Source: Amycolatopsis acidiphila (GTDB lineage Bacteria > Actinomycetota > Actinomycetes > Mycobacteriales > Pseudonocardiaceae). From it: a DNA stretch of 64,000 nucleotides. The stretch lies in assembly GCF_021391495.1 (NCBI RefSeq), contig NZ_CP090063.1, positions 3,720,001 to 3,784,000 on the forward strand, given 5' to 3'. The notes under the pieces were generated by a model. The model was not told where the DNA came from. It saw only the letters and a program-made list of their open reading frames with translations, and searched no databases. Numbering within the stretch: the first letter of the stretch is position 1; each line of letters starts with the position of its first letter. The position numbers and the translations under genes were made by a program. Shown here piece by piece: positions 1 to 9,152 of this stretch.

Positions 1-70
1 GTCCGGTCGCGACGGGCCGGCGCACCGGCACAGCACTGTCCTGGTCCCCTGGGGGCGGTAGGTCGCTCAT
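1..70 (-). CDS. start of an unidentified gene, cut by window edge
   Basis: An ATG at 70-68 on the minus strand is preceded by GGAGCTGACG, a plausible ribosome binding site, and opens a frame (MSDLPPPGDQDSAVPV...) that runs off the window. It would follow the DUF308 gene on the same strand with a 77-base gap. Only 23 residues are visible, so no function can be given, and the frame could still be spurious. Confidence 0.35.
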   Translation of the reverse strand, partial: MSDLPPPGDQDSAVPVRRPVATG

Positions 71-147
71 CGTCAGCTCCAGACTGCCGCCGGCCGTGGC
101 AGCGATCCGGTCAGGATCGCTTGCCAGCCGGGCATTTCCTTCGCCCG

Positions 148-681
148 TCATGGGTGAGAAGCCGCGCGCCGGGCGTCGAGCCCCACCCACACGGTGATCG
201 CACCGCACAGCAGCAGCTGCAGGCCGAGCAGCCAGACCAGCACGAGCAGTGCGACCGAGCCGTAGACCAGCGCCGTGATCCCCGCGAGGATCCGCAGCAC
301 GGCCGCGGTCAGGTCCAGCCAGCGTTCGGGTGTGCGACCGCGCAGTACCACCCGGATCGCCTCGTTGAGCCCGCTGATGATCCAGTACGCCGCCAGCAGC
401 AGTGTGAGCAGGTGCAGGGACTGGTCCGCCTGTGGCAGGGCCAGCAGCGCCGCGAGCACGAGCAACGTTCCGGTCAGCACCCGGCGTCTGCCGTGCTCGA
501 GACGGGGCGAGAGGAAGGCCGACAGGATCCGGAAGACCCCGATCACGACCAGCACCACGGGGAACACGAAGGCGATCACACCCAGTGTGGCCTGCGGGAA
601 GGCCGGGATGGCGATCCCCGCGACCACCGCGACGGCGCCCGGGACGACGAGGAACCAGGGGGACTCCATCGTTCGGTTCAT
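148..681 (-). CDS. DUF308/HdeD-family membrane protein
   Basis: The 177-residue product has about six hydrophobic segments separated by short loops (for example FLVVPGAVAVVAGIAIPAF near the N-terminus), the layout of the HdeD/DUF308 family of acid-stress-associated inner-membrane proteins. The frame is open further upstream, but the ATG at 681 is chosen because the hydrophobic pattern starts right after it; the upstream extension is Arg/Ser-rich and looks non-coding. Another frameshifted DUF308 gene lies at 8028. Biochemical role unknown; the family call rests on topology and sequence character. Confidence 0.75.
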   Translation of the reverse strand: MNRTMESPWFLVVPGAVAVVAGIAIPAFPQATLGVIAFVFPVVLVVIGVFRILSAFLSPRLEHGRRRVLTGTLLVLAALLALPQADQSLHLLTLLLAAYWIISGLNEAIRVVLRGRTPERWLDLTAAVLRILAGITALVYGSVALLVLVWLLGLQLLLCGAITVWVGLDARRAASHP

Positions 682-863
682 GATCGTCCGCTTCCGCCGG
701 GAACGTTCTCGGCCGCCAGCGTGGCGGAAGGGCCTTCGCGCGACCTCACCTCTGGAATGTGACGTCCGAGCGTTGCCTTCGTCCGGCCGGGGTGATGCGC
801 CGTGGCGCGGCCGGCACGACGCTGTTGCCGCCGGACTCCGGCACGTCCACTGTGGAGGTAAGG

Positions 864-2708
864 ATGACCGAGACCGCAATCGCCGATCACGGGATGATCG
901 GGGACCTGCAGACAGCCGCGCTCGTCGGCACCGACGGCTCGATCGACTGGTTCTGCTGCCCGCGTTTCGATTCGCCGAGTGTCTTCGGCGCGCTGCTCGA
1001 CGAGCACCGCGGCGGGCGATTCCGGGTGCGCCCGGCCGGCACGGAGTACGTCACGAAACAGATGTACTACCCGGATTCGGCCGTACTGATCACCCGGTTC
1101 CTGTCCGAACAGGGCGTGGGCGAAGTGGTGGACTTCATGCCCCCGTCGGGTGAGGTTGCCACCGGCCGCCATCGGCTCGTGCGCATGCTCCGCTGCGTGC
1201 GCGGCCGGATGAGCTTCGACATCGAAGTGGCGCCGAGGTTCGACTACGGCCGTCGCACGCACACCGCACAGGTCACCGAGCACGGCGCGGTCTTCTCCAC
1301 CGACCAGCTGGAACTCTCCCTGCACACCGTGCGGGAACCGGAGGACGAGCGGCTGGCTCGTGGCCGCGCCGAGGACGGCGACGTGCGGGTCGCAGTGGAC
1401 CTGGTGGCCGGGCAGGTGCGTGGCATGATCCTCGAATCGGGAGCCGACGGTCCGCCGCGCGAGATCCGGGTGGCGGAATTCCAGCGCCTGTTCGACGAAA
1501 CAGTGCGCTACTGGCGATCCTGGCTCGCACGATCCACCTACACGGGGCGCTGGCGCCAGGTCGTGGCCCGGTCGGCGATCACGCTGAAGCTGATGACCTA
1601 CGCCCCGACGGGGGGTTTGGTGGCGGCGCCGACCATGGCCCTGCCCGAGCAGGTGGGCGGTGAGCGGAACTGGGACTACCGGTACACGTGGGTCCGCGAC
1701 GCGTCCTTCTCGGTGTACGCACTGCTGGCGCTCGGTTTCCGGGACGAGGCTGCGGGGTTCGGTTCGTGGCTCGGCGACCGGATCCGCGAGCACGCCGGGG
1801 GAGAGGGGGGACCGCTGAACATCATGTACCGCGTCGACGGTTCCGCCGATCTCAAGGAGGAGGTCCTCCAGCACTGGTCGGGCTACCGCGGGTCCCGTCC
1901 GGTGCGGCTCGGCAACGGCGCCGCGGAACAGCTCCAGCTCGACATCTACGGCGAGGCGCTCGACAGCATGTTCGTCGGCGCCCAGGCCGGGCTCGACGTG
2001 CCGTACCGCGGCTGGCTCGCCATCCGGGAGGTCCTGGACTGGCTCGCCGGTCACTGGGACCAGCCGGAGGAGGGCATCTGGGAGACCCGGGGCGGCCGGC
2101 AGCCCTTCACCTACGGCAGATTGATGTGCTGGGCCGCGCTGGACCGGGGTATCCGGCTCGCGGTGGCACAGGGGCGCCCGGCGCCGCTCGAGCGCTGGAC
2201 CCGCGAGCGCGACGCGATCTACGACCAGGTGATGCAGCACGGGTGGAACGAGCACCGGCAGGCGTTCGTCCAGCACTACCACACCGAAGTGCTGGACTCC
2301 GCCCTGCTGCGGATGCCGACGGTCGGGTTCGTCGCGCCCCGCGACCCCCGTTGGTTGTCCACATTGGACGCCATGGACGCGGAGCTGGTCACCGACAGCC
2401 TTGTCTACCGCTACAACCCGGACGCCTCGCCCGACGGGCTGCGTGGCACCGAGGGCACGTTCTCCTTGTGTACCTTCGCCTACGTCTCGGCCCTCGCCCG
2501 AGCCGGCCGGATCGAGGACGCACGGCACGCCTTCGAAAAGATGCTCACCTACGCCAACCACGTCGGCCTGTACTCGGAGGAGATCGCGCTGACCGGCGAG
2601 CAGATCGGGAACTTCCCGCAGGCGTTCACCCATCTGTCGCTGATCGAGGCCGCGCTCACGCTCGACGACGCGCTGGACGACCGCACAGGACACGCCACAG
2701 CGCCCTGA
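864..2708 (+). CDS. GH15 glucoamylase/trehalase-like glycoside hydrolase
   Basis: The 614-residue cytoplasmic protein matches bacterial glycoside hydrolase family 15 enzymes in length and architecture: an N-terminal beta-sandwich domain (MIGDLQTAALVGTDGSIDWF at residues 10-30, typical of the family) followed by the (alpha/alpha)6 barrel. The barrel carries the diagnostic RNWDYRYTWVRDASFS block and, near the C-terminus, GTEGTFSLCTFAYV. Members hydrolyse alpha-linked glucosides or trehalose. The ATG at 864 is chosen because GGAGGTAAGG sits directly upstream. The last 53 bases overlap the 3' end of the convergent diacylglycerol-kinase gene. Substrate cannot be decided from sequence. Confidence 0.9.
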   Translation: MTETAIADHGMIGDLQTAALVGTDGSIDWFCCPRFDSPSVFGALLDEHRGGRFRVRPAGTEYVTKQMYYPDSAVLITRFLSEQGVGEVVDFMPPSGEVATGRHRLVRMLRCVRGRMSFDIEVAPRFDYGRRTHTAQVTEHGAVFSTDQLELSLHTVREPEDERLARGRAEDGDVRVAVDLVAGQVRGMILESGADGPPREIRVAEFQRLFDETVRYWRSWLARSTYTGRWRQVVARSAITLKLMTYAPTGGLVAAPTMALPEQVGGERNWDYRYTWVRDASFSVYALLALGFRDEAAGFGSWLGDRIREHAGGEGGPLNIMYRVDGSADLKEEVLQHWSGYRGSRPVRLGNGAAEQLQLDIYGEALDSMFVGAQAGLDVPYRGWLAIREVLDWLAGHWDQPEEGIWETRGGRQPFTYGRLMCWAALDRGIRLAVAQGRPAPLERWTRERDAIYDQVMQHGWNEHRQAFVQHYHTEVLDSALLRMPTVGFVAPRDPRWLSTLDAMDAELVTDSLVYRYNPDASPDGLRGTEGTFSLCTFAYVSALARAGRIEDARHAFEKMLTYANHVGLYSEEIALTGEQIGNFPQAFTHLSLIEAALTLDDALDDRTGHATAP

Positions 2709-4047
2709 CCGCTTCGACGGGACCGGCATGCGGCGCGACGGCGGCGCCCGCCGCCCCAGCGGGAGTGCGCACCCGCAACGCGCTGGGCAGGGAGCGGAAG
2801 CGCAACGGCGGCGGCAGCCGCAGCGCCTCGCCGTCCACGCCGACATCCAACAGCGGCTGTCCGGAGCCGATCTCGAACTCGCGCACCGTCCACTCGCGAT
2901 AGCCCCGGAAGCGGCGCAGGTTTCCGGCGGCCTCGGCCGAGAGGAGGGCGGTGACGTCTCGCGCCCGCTCCACGGTCAGCGTGACCACTCCGAGCAGCCC
3001 GGCGTCAAGCCTGCTCCGGGTGCCGAACCCGGCGAGGCTGTGGAGGTGATACGTGCCGTTCGACACCAGTACGACGTCGGGGCTCCGCGCCGCGGAGCCG
3101 TCGGGGCGGGTCAAGCGCAGGTCGAAGCCGCGCGCGTCCGGCCCGAGCAGCTCGGGCAGCAACTGGGTCGTCGTCGTGAGCTTGGCGTCGCGGTAGGCGT
3201 CGGACTGCACGACCGTCGCATACACGCCGAGCGACACGTTGTTGACGAACACGCGGTCACCGAGCAGGGCCAGGTCGATCCGTCGCTCGACGGCGTCCCC
3301 GAACGCGGCGAGCCCCGCCGCCACGTCCTCGCGGTCCAGACCGAGGTCGAGTGCGAAGTGATTGCGCGTACCGGCCGGCACGCACAGGAACGCGATCCCG
3401 TGCCGGCGCGCGACGTCGGCCACCAGCGCCTGAGACCCGTCCCCACCGGCCATGCCCAGCACGTCGGCGCCGTCGGCCACTGCCTGCTCGGCCAGCTGCC
3501 GCAGGTCGTCCCCGCGCCGCAGCACGATCGGGGTGACCCCCAGCGCGCGAGCCTTCTTCTCGAGTTCGAAGCGCTCGGCCTTCCCACCGCCCGACCGCGG
3601 GTTCATCAGCAGCACCCCGCGGCGGGCGGGGCCGACGGCGCGTGCGGTGGTCGCCGGCGCCAGGTCGCGGGCGATGGCCACCCTCGCCGCCGCAGTGGAG
3701 AGCACGGCCAGGCCTGTGACGGCGGCGAGCACCGCGAGCACACGCGTCTCCGGCAACGCGGCGGTCGCGGCGAGCGCCACCACCGCCGCGATCGCGGGCG
3801 GCAGCCGGGCGACGCCGCGGTGCAGCAGTGCGGACCAGGCCGCGACTACCGCGACGACGATCAGCGCCAGGCCCAGCGCGAGCTGGAGCGGGTTCCGGAC
3901 GAGACTCCACACCACCACGGCGGCGGCCGCCGGCAGGCAGAGCAAGGCGGCTGCGGCGGCCACGCGGCGACGCGGCGCGGGGGGCGGTACCGCGTGAGCA
4001 CCGCCGCGGACACCCCTCGTCCCCGCACCGGGCGCCCGGCCCGCCAT
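2656..4047 (-). CDS. diacylglycerol/lipid kinase catalytic-domain protein with N-terminal membrane segments
   Basis: The 463-residue product begins with hydrophobic stretches (about residues 30-130: VVAAWSALL, LAVLAAVTGLAVL) and continues into a diacylglycerol kinase/LCB5/YegS-type catalytic domain: LLMNPRSGGGKAERF is the nucleotide-binding start, MAGGDGSQALVADVA is the GGDGT-type motif and PAGTRNHFALDLG is the third conserved block. Such enzymes phosphorylate membrane lipids with ATP. Its ATG lies 3 bases after the stop of a 24-codon Arg-rich ORF, suggesting translational coupling, and downstream of the DUF6325-like gene in the same operon. It ends inside the convergent GH15 gene. Lipid substrate unknown. 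Confidence 0.85.
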   Translation of the reverse strand: MAGRAPGAGTRGVRGGAHAVPPPAPRRRVAAAAALLCLPAAAAVVVWSLVRNPLQLALGLALIVVAVVAAWSALLHRGVARLPPAIAAVVALAATAALPETRVLAVLAAVTGLAVLSTAAARVAIARDLAPATTARAVGPARRGVLLMNPRSGGGKAERFELEKKARALGVTPIVLRRGDDLRQLAEQAVADGADVLGMAGGDGSQALVADVARRHGIAFLCVPAGTRNHFALDLGLDREDVAAGLAAFGDAVERRIDLALLGDRVFVNNVSLGVYATVVQSDAYRDAKLTTTTQLLPELLGPDARGFDLRLTRPDGSAARSPDVVLVSNGTYHLHSLAGFGTRSRLDAGLLGVVTLTVERARDVTALLSAEAAGNLRRFRGYREWTVREFEIGSGQPLLDVGVDGEALRLPPPLRFRSLPSALRVRTPAGAAGAAVAPHAGPVEAVRALWRVLCGRPARRRA

Positions 4048-4050
4048 GGT

Positions 4051-4125
4051 TCAGCGCCGCCGTCGGGTGACACGCCGCGCGGTCCGCCGCGCCGTGCGGC
4101 GAGCGACCCTGCGAGATCCGAACAT
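4051..4125 (-). CDS. 24-residue arginine-rich micropeptide in the DUF6325-kinase operon
   Basis: An ATG at 4125 follows an exact AGGAGG with good spacing and opens MFGSRRVARRTARRTARR... (24 codons, about half of them Arg). The stop is 3 bases before the ATG of the lipid-kinase gene, and the start is 17 bases after the stop of the DUF6325-like gene, so it sits between two genes of one operon. The strong ribosome binding site is better than that of the kinase itself. It may be a real membrane- or nucleic-acid-binding micropeptide or a leader that couples translation of the kinase. No homologue is claimed. Confidence 0.5.
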   Translation of the reverse strand: MFGSRRVARRTARRTARRVTRRRR

Positions 4126-4141
4126 GGTCCTACCTCCTGAC

Positions 4142-4687
4142 TCAGGTGTGGCTTGGTGTGGCGGTTTCCAGTGCGTGCAGCTGTTTGGCCTCCTCCGCAC
4201 TGACCAGCCCGATGGTGATCAGGTCGAGCGGGCTGACGAATCCGTCGCTGAGGCGGAACCCGCCGGTCGCCGCGACAGCGTCGCGCAGCGGGATGGCCCA
4301 GCGGTGCTCCAGCAACAACAGCGCGGCGGCTGAGCCGTCGGGGACTTCCGACAGCACGTCCCAGGCGTCCTCGTCGGAGAACATCTCGATGCCGTCCGCG
4401 GCCGCGTCCGCCCCTACTGCGGCACCGGCCGCCATACCTTCCTCGCCCTCGATCCCGAGTCCGATCAGCGCACCGATCTTGCTGCCGAGCTCGATGGCTT
4501 CCTCGTCACTGATGTTGCTCAGGTGGGCGACCTCGATCCCGCCGCCGAAGTCCTTGTGCACCGCCAGCGCGTCGATCACGCGGATGGTGTCGGTCTCTCG
4601 CAGGCGGTCCAGTTCGGTGATGATCGCGCCGTGGAAGTCCGGGTCCGGAAAACCCAGCACGACGAGCTGTACGGGTCCGATTGTCAT
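4142..4687 (-). CDS. DUF6325/DUF1269-like protein
   Basis: The 181-residue protein starts MTIGPVQLVVLGFPDPDFHG and has the family pattern of a ferredoxin-like N-terminal half (ITELDRLRETDTIRVIDALA), a glycine/alanine-rich central segment (LIGLGIEGEEGMAAGAA) and a C-terminal half about acidic residues and LLLLEHRWAIPLRDAV. Related proteins were earlier grouped with DUF1269 membrane-associated proteins; no enzymatic role is known. The ATG at 4687 has GGAGG seven bases upstream. First gene of a three-gene operon with the Arg-rich micropeptide and the lipid kinase. Confidence 0.75.
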   Translation of the reverse strand: MTIGPVQLVVLGFPDPDFHGAIITELDRLRETDTIRVIDALAVHKDFGGGIEVAHLSNISDEEAIELGSKIGALIGLGIEGEEGMAAGAAVGADAAADGIEMFSDEDAWDVLSEVPDGSAAALLLLEHRWAIPLRDAVAATGGFRLSDGFVSPLDLITIGLVSAEEAKQLHALETATPSHT

Positions 4688-4820
4688 AGGTGTGCCTCCG
4701 TTCTCCGCGGCGTGGCGCGCCGCTCGCCGCGAGCATCCAAGCCCCGTTCGCGGAGGGCCTCATCTCCAGGAGGTGAGCTTTCCCCGGCCTCCCGGTGGTG
4801 CGATGCCGACGGGAGGCGCC

Positions 4821-5949
4821 ATGAACGCATGGGCTTTTCCCGGTCGCGGCGCTGGTGCAGCTCGGCTACGGGGCACTGTCCGCGCGCCTGCGGTCCACAG
4901 TGGTCTCCGGCGCGATGGTTTCGCCGCGGCGGTGTACTGCTCGGGTGGGCGGTCTCGTGCCCGGCGGCGTGGCCGGTCAGAGCGTGCGGGTGCTCGCCGA
5001 AGCGATGCCTCGGTTGTCTCGGTCGGCGCACTCGGCCTGCCGGTTGTCGAAGACCCGCCGGGTACCGTCCGGTGTCCGCGAGGGCCTCAACGTCGAAAGT
5101 GGACCGAACGACGGGATCTGCGTTCCACTGCGCATCATCTTCCTGACCGTCGCGGAATCCGGCGAGGGAACTGCGCACGTCGGCGCGGTGGCGGTGGTCC
5201 TCGCCGAGATCGGCTACGGCGCAGCAGCCGGAATCGGGGCGGGTGCACTCGCCGGCTGGGTGCCCACCCGGTTCCTCGCCAAGGGCTGGATGAGCCCCGC
5301 CTGGCAGCAGCTCAGCGCGGTCGTCACCCCGCTGCTCGCCTACACCGCTGCCGCCGCGCTCGGCGGCAGCGGGTTCATCGCGGCCTTCGTCGCCGGAAGC
5401 GTGTACGGAACCACAGGCGGGCGCCGGGTGCCACGCAGCACCACGCTGGCGGAGCAGGCGGGCGAGTTGCTCAACGCCCTGACCTTCCTGGCGTTCGGGG
5501 CCGTGCTGCTCAGCCCGGCGCTGGCGGCGCTCGACTGGCGGCTCGCCTGCTACCCGATCGCCAGCCTGACGGTGGTGCGCATGGTGCCGGTAGCGCCGGC
5601 CCTGCTGGGCACCGGCGCCCGCCCGCCGACGGTCGCGTTCGTGGGCTGGTTCGGTCCCCGCGGCCTCGCGTCGATCGTGTTCGTGCTGGTCCTGGTCGAG
5701 CGGACGGGACTGCCTGAGCGTGACGAGATCCTGGCGGTGGTCACCTGGACGGTCGCCCTCTCGGTGTTCGCCCACGGCACGGCCGCCGCCCGCAGCGGGC
5801 CGGTACGCGGCCTGGCATGCCGCGCACGCGAGGGACCCGGCGCGCTGACCGGCATCTCATCCGCGACGGGCGAAGAGGCGGCCCGGCCGCGCGAGCCAGC
5901 GTTGGCAGTCGTGCGAACCGTCGATCGTGAAAGTGGGAACCGAAGATGA
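4821..5949 (+). pseudogene. broken CPA1-type Na+/H+ antiporter
   Basis: An ATG at 4821 behind GGGAGG opens an antiporter-like N-terminus, but recognisable pieces then fall in three different frames: LGYGALSARLRSTVVSGAMV, then GVLLGWAVS, then LGLPVVEDPP, then VREGLNVESGPNDGICVPL onward in one frame to the stop. About 50 residues expected between the LPVVEDPP and VREGLNVES blocks, covering a membrane segment with the family's conserved Asp-containing motif, are absent. The C-terminal half (hydrophobic segments, FGPRGLASIVFVLVL) is intact. It is called a pseudogene because a deletion accompanies the frameshifts. Its stop overlaps the next ATG (ATGA at 5946). Confidence 0.75.
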
Positions 5950-6404
5950 CTCAGCACGCCTACCCGCGGCCCGGGGCGGCCGACGCCCGCGAGCTGCCGC
6001 AGTCGCGCACCAGTCCGGTCACGACCGAGGCCCGGTGGACCGGCAAGCTCGTGTTCGGCGGTGTGATGATGGTCGTGGCCGGGCTGTTCAACGTGATCAT
6101 CGGCCTCGTCGCCCTGTTCAACAGCGACTACTACGTGCTGGGCGCGTCAGGTGTGCTGGTGCTGGATCTCGCCGGCTGGGGCTGGCTGCACCTGATCCTC
6201 GGTGCCCTCGTCGTCCTCACCGGCGCCGCCCTGTTGACCGGCGCGACCTGGGCTCGTGTGATCACCGTGCTGCTGGCCGGGTTCAACGCGCTGGCCAGCC
6301 TGGCCTTCATGTCCGCCTATCCGCTGTGGTCCATCGTCGTGATCGCGCTCGACGTCCTCGTGATCTGGGCCGTGATCACGGCGGGCACCGAGGCGGAGGC
6401 CTGA
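5946..6404 (+). CDS. DUF7144-family membrane protein
   Basis: The 152-residue protein has a hydrophilic N-terminus of about 30 residues, then four hydrophobic segments (VFGGVMMVVAGLFNVIIGLVA, an LDLAGWGWLHLILGALVVL stretch, LLTGATWARVITVLLAG and ASLAFMSAYPLWSIVVIAL). The GWGWLHL motif and spacing are those of the small actinobacterial DUF7144 family. Function unknown. Its ATG overlaps the stop of the antiporter remnant, and it is followed 14 bases later by a small soluble gene. Confidence 0.8.
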   Translation: MTQHAYPRPGAADARELPQSRTSPVTTEARWTGKLVFGGVMMVVAGLFNVIIGLVALFNSDYYVLGASGVLVLDLAGWGWLHLILGALVVLTGAALLTGATWARVITVLLAGFNALASLAFMSAYPLWSIVVIALDVLVIWAVITAGTEAEA

Positions 6405-6418
6405 CCAGGACGACCATT

Positions 6419-6640
6419 GTGTCTGGACTCCAGTACGAAGTACGGGTCGACGGCCGGATGTCGGAGCGTGCGCAGCGGGCCTTCGGCGACTACGACGAGG
6501 TGCGGATCGTATCGGCGCCGGCCGAGACCGTCCTCTACGTCGACGTCACCGACGAGGCGCACCTGCAGGGGATCCTGACTCTGCTCGCCACCCTCCGCCT
6601 GCAGGTCGTCTCGATGCAGCGCATTCCGGAGTTGCCCTGA
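6419..6640 (+). CDS. small 73-residue conserved-looking protein
   Basis: A GTG at 6419 with AGGA eight bases upstream opens a 73-residue frame (VSGLQYEVRVDGRMSERAQR...). It has alternating beta-like segments (EVRIVSAPAETVLYVDV, LRLQVVSMQRIP) and an acidic middle, compatible with a small alpha/beta fold. No family recognised. It sits between two membrane-protein genes on the same strand and probably belongs to their transcription unit. Confidence 0.6.
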   Translation: MSGLQYEVRVDGRMSERAQRAFGDYDEVRIVSAPAETVLYVDVTDEAHLQGILTLLATLRLQVVSMQRIPELP

Positions 6641-6653
6641 TTGGAGGCCGACC

Positions 6654-8003
6654 GTGACCGAGCCGACCGCGGCCGAGACCGACACCACGGTCATCCAACC
6701 CTTGCGCGAGGACGAGCGTGCCGAACTGCTCCGCCTGCGCGGGGAGGTCGACGCCCTGCGCAAGGCGCCCCGCCGCCGTCGGGTGCCGAACTGGAAGGCG
6801 GTTGCCGCCGGCTTCCTGATCACCCTGGGCTGTGTCCTCGCACCGCTGTCGCTGCTCACGGTCTGGGTGCACAACCAGGTCGCGAACACGGACCGGTTCG
6901 TCGCCACGATGAGCCCGCTGATCGAGCAGCCGTCGGTGCAGGCCGCGGTGACCGATCGGGTCACCGACACCATTTTCGGGTACGTCGACGTGCAGGCGTA
7001 CGCCAACCAAGCGGTGGACGCCCTTGCCGCGCAAGGACTTTCGCCCGTGCTCGTGGACCGGTTGCACTCGCTCACCGGCCCGCTGGCCTCGAGCCTGCAG
7101 GGCTTCGTGCACGACCAGGTCGGCACCGTCGTAGCGAGCTCGCAGGTGCGCGCGGTCTGGGACCAGGCACTGCGGGGCGGACACGAACAGCTCAACGCTG
7201 TGCTGTCGGGCAACGCCTCGGCGATCAGCATCGTCGCCGGCAAGGTGCAGCTGGACCTCGGTCCGGTGATCACCGCGGCGAAGCAGCGCCTGGTGGCCAA
7301 TGGGTTCACCGCGGTCAACGCGGTGCCCGACGTGCATCCAACCCTCGCGGTGGGCGACGCGCAGACCCTGATCAAGGCAAGGTCCGCGTACAACACGCTG
7401 GACACGGTCGCGACATGGCTGCCGTGGGTCACCCTCGTGCTGCTCGCGGCGGGCGTGTACCTCGCCCGCAACCACCGGCGCGCCTTGCTGAACACAGGGT
7501 TCGGGATTGCGACGGGCATGGTGGTGATCGCGGTCGCGCTGTTCATCGTGCGGGGAGTGCTGATCGACAACGTGCCCAGTCGCTCGGCGGCGCCGGTGAG
7601 CGACTCCTACGACCTGCTCGTGCGGTTCCTGCGGGACGGGCTCCGGGTGGTCTTCGTGGTCGGGCTGCTCATCGGTATCGGGGCTTTCCTCGCGGGCCCG
7701 TCGCCCACCGCGGTGCATCTCCGCGCCGCCTCGAACCGGCTGATCGTGTGGCTGCGGCGGGGCGGTGCGAAGGCCGGGCTGCGGACCGGGAAGCTCGGCG
7801 GGTGGGTGCACGACCACCGCGTCCCGCTGCGTGCCGGGGTGGTCGGCGTGGCCGTGCTCGTGTTCGTGTTCCTCATCCCCCCGAGCGGTCTCGCCGCGAT
7901 CGTCGTCGCCTTGGTCCTGCTCGTCTGCCTCGCCGTGATCCAGTTCCTCGACCAGCCGTCTCCCGGAGCCCAGGACCGGCCGACGGGCACCGGCACCGCC
8001 TGA
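6654..8003 (+). CDS. integral membrane protein, extracytoplasmic domain between TM1 and TM2
   Basis: GTG at 6654 has GGAGG nine bases upstream. The 449-residue protein has a charged N-terminus with a short coiled-coil-like stretch (EDERAELLRLRGEVDALRK), TM1 at about 48-70, an approximately 200-residue helical, probably extracytoplasmic domain (NTDRFVATMSPLIEQPSVQA...), and then four hydrophobic segments toward the C-terminus. This layout is common in actinobacterial proteins of unknown function. No catalytic motif is seen. Confidence 0.8.
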   Translation: MTEPTAAETDTTVIQPLREDERAELLRLRGEVDALRKAPRRRRVPNWKAVAAGFLITLGCVLAPLSLLTVWVHNQVANTDRFVATMSPLIEQPSVQAAVTDRVTDTIFGYVDVQAYANQAVDALAAQGLSPVLVDRLHSLTGPLASSLQGFVHDQVGTVVASSQVRAVWDQALRGGHEQLNAVLSGNASAISIVAGKVQLDLGPVITAAKQRLVANGFTAVNAVPDVHPTLAVGDAQTLIKARSAYNTLDTVATWLPWVTLVLLAAGVYLARNHRRALLNTGFGIATGMVVIAVALFIVRGVLIDNVPSRSAAPVSDSYDLLVRFLRDGLRVVFVVGLLIGIGAFLAGPSPTAVHLRAASNRLIVWLRRGGAKAGLRTGKLGGWVHDHRVPLRAGVVGVAVLVFVFLIPPSGLAAIVVALVLLVCLAVIQFLDQPSPGAQDRPTGTGTA

Positions 8004-8027
8004 ACCTGTCCCATAGGAAGGTCCGTC

Positions 8028-8621
8028 ATGGCCTATGCCGACCCATCGGCCGACCGCGAGGGCCGCACCGGCTCGTCGATCCTGACCGCGACCGCTGGCG
8101 TTCGTTGGTGGGTCCTGCTCGTCCTCGGCATCGCGTGGCTCGTGTTCGGCATGATGATCCTCCAGTTCGACCTGACGTCGGCGCTCCATCGCGCTGGTGA
8201 CCGGGCTGATGCTGATCGTCGCCGCGCTCAGCCAGGCTGCCGACGTGCAGGCGGCCCGCGGTCACCGGATGGTCCATGCGGTGCTGGCCGGGATCTTCTT
8301 CACCGCCGGCCTGGTCGCGCTGGTCTGGCCGGATCCCACGTTTGTCGCGCTGGCGCGCCTGGTCGCGTGGGCACTGCTGTTCAAGGCTGCGCGAACATCG
8401 TCGTCGCACTGATGTCACGCGGCTCGGGCGTGTTGTGGTGGCTGTTGTTCGGCCTCGGCGTGGTCGAGATCGTGGTCGCGTTCCGGGCGGCCGGTGTGCC
8501 GTCCCGATCGGCGGCCCTGCTGGTGCTGTGGGTCGGGCTGATCGCGCTGACCAAGGGCATCGCCGACATCGTCCTCGCCTTCGGGATCCGGACGTGGGAG
8601 CACGCACCCACGGCCACCTGA
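8028..8621 (+). pseudogene. DUF308/HdeD-family protein with two compensating frameshifts
   Basis: ATG at 8028 (AGGAAGG upstream) opens a DUF308-like protein: WWVLLVLGIAWLVFGMMIL. Around 8190 the family-like sequence moves one frame (TGLMLIVAALSQAADVQAA, then AVLAGIFFTAGLVALVWPDP) and near 8390 returns to the starting frame (NIVVALMSRGSGVLWWLLFG) to the stop. The total length is still a multiple of three. Such compensating pairs are typical of base-calling errors, so the gene may be intact in the organism; as given it would encode a scrambled centre. Confidence 0.7.
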
Positions 8622-8741
8622 CCGCGGCAGGCGGGCTCGCCTCATCCATTCCAGGTGGTGCGCCACGGCGCGATCCGGCCGAGCGTGGTTTCTCGCGGCA
8701 TTCAAGCCGCTACCCGGCAGACCGGCGATCGGAGGTATCCG

Positions 8742-9152
8742 GTGTCGAACTATCCCTTGCTCGACCTGTTCCTGACCATGCTGTGGTTCTTCCTGTGGAT
8801 CATGTGGTTCATGCTCCTGTTCCGCGTGATCGCCGACGTCTTCCGCGACGATCACCTGAGCGGCTGGGCCAAGGCGGGCTGGACGGTCTTCGTCTGCATC
8901 CTGCCGTTCCTCGGGGTCTTCGTGTACCTCATCGCCCGCGGCCGTGGCATGGGCGAGCGTCAGTACGAGCGCGCGCAGCGCCAGGAGCAGGCGTTCCGCT
9001 CGTACGTGCAGGACGCGGCGCGCGAGCCCCAGCCACCCAGCGCCGGTCCAGACCGGGTCGGCGAGCTGGAGCGGCTGGCCGGCCTGCGAAATCACGGTGA
9101 CCTCACCGAAGACGAGTACCAGCGGGCGAAGTCGAAGCTGCTCGCGGTGTGA
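8742..9152 (+). CDS. small membrane protein with PLDc_N-like and SHOCT domains
   Basis: GTG at 8742, eight bases after GGAGG, starts a 136-residue protein: a hydrophobic segment (LFLTMLWFFLWIMWFMLLFRV), a second (AGWTVFVCILPFLGVFVYLIA), a charged linker, and a C-terminal short helical SHOCT-type domain (ELERLAGLRNHGDLTEDEYQRAK). SHOCT domains mediate oligomerisation. Common in actinomycetes; role unknown. The stop overlaps the GTG of the next gene. Confidence 0.8.
   Translation: MSNYPLLDLFLTMLWFFLWIMWFMLLFRVIADVFRDDHLSGWAKAGWTVFVCILPFLGVFVYLIARGRGMGERQYERAQRQEQAFRSYVQDAAREPQPPSAGPDRVGELERLAGLRNHGDLTEDEYQRAKSKLLAV

Noticed and set aside
678..2846. Long open frame antisense to the GH15 gene (722 codons)
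   Set aside because: Shadow frame caused by high GC; rich in Arg, Pro, His and without family features, while the sense strand encodes a clear GH15 enzyme with a strong ribosome binding site.
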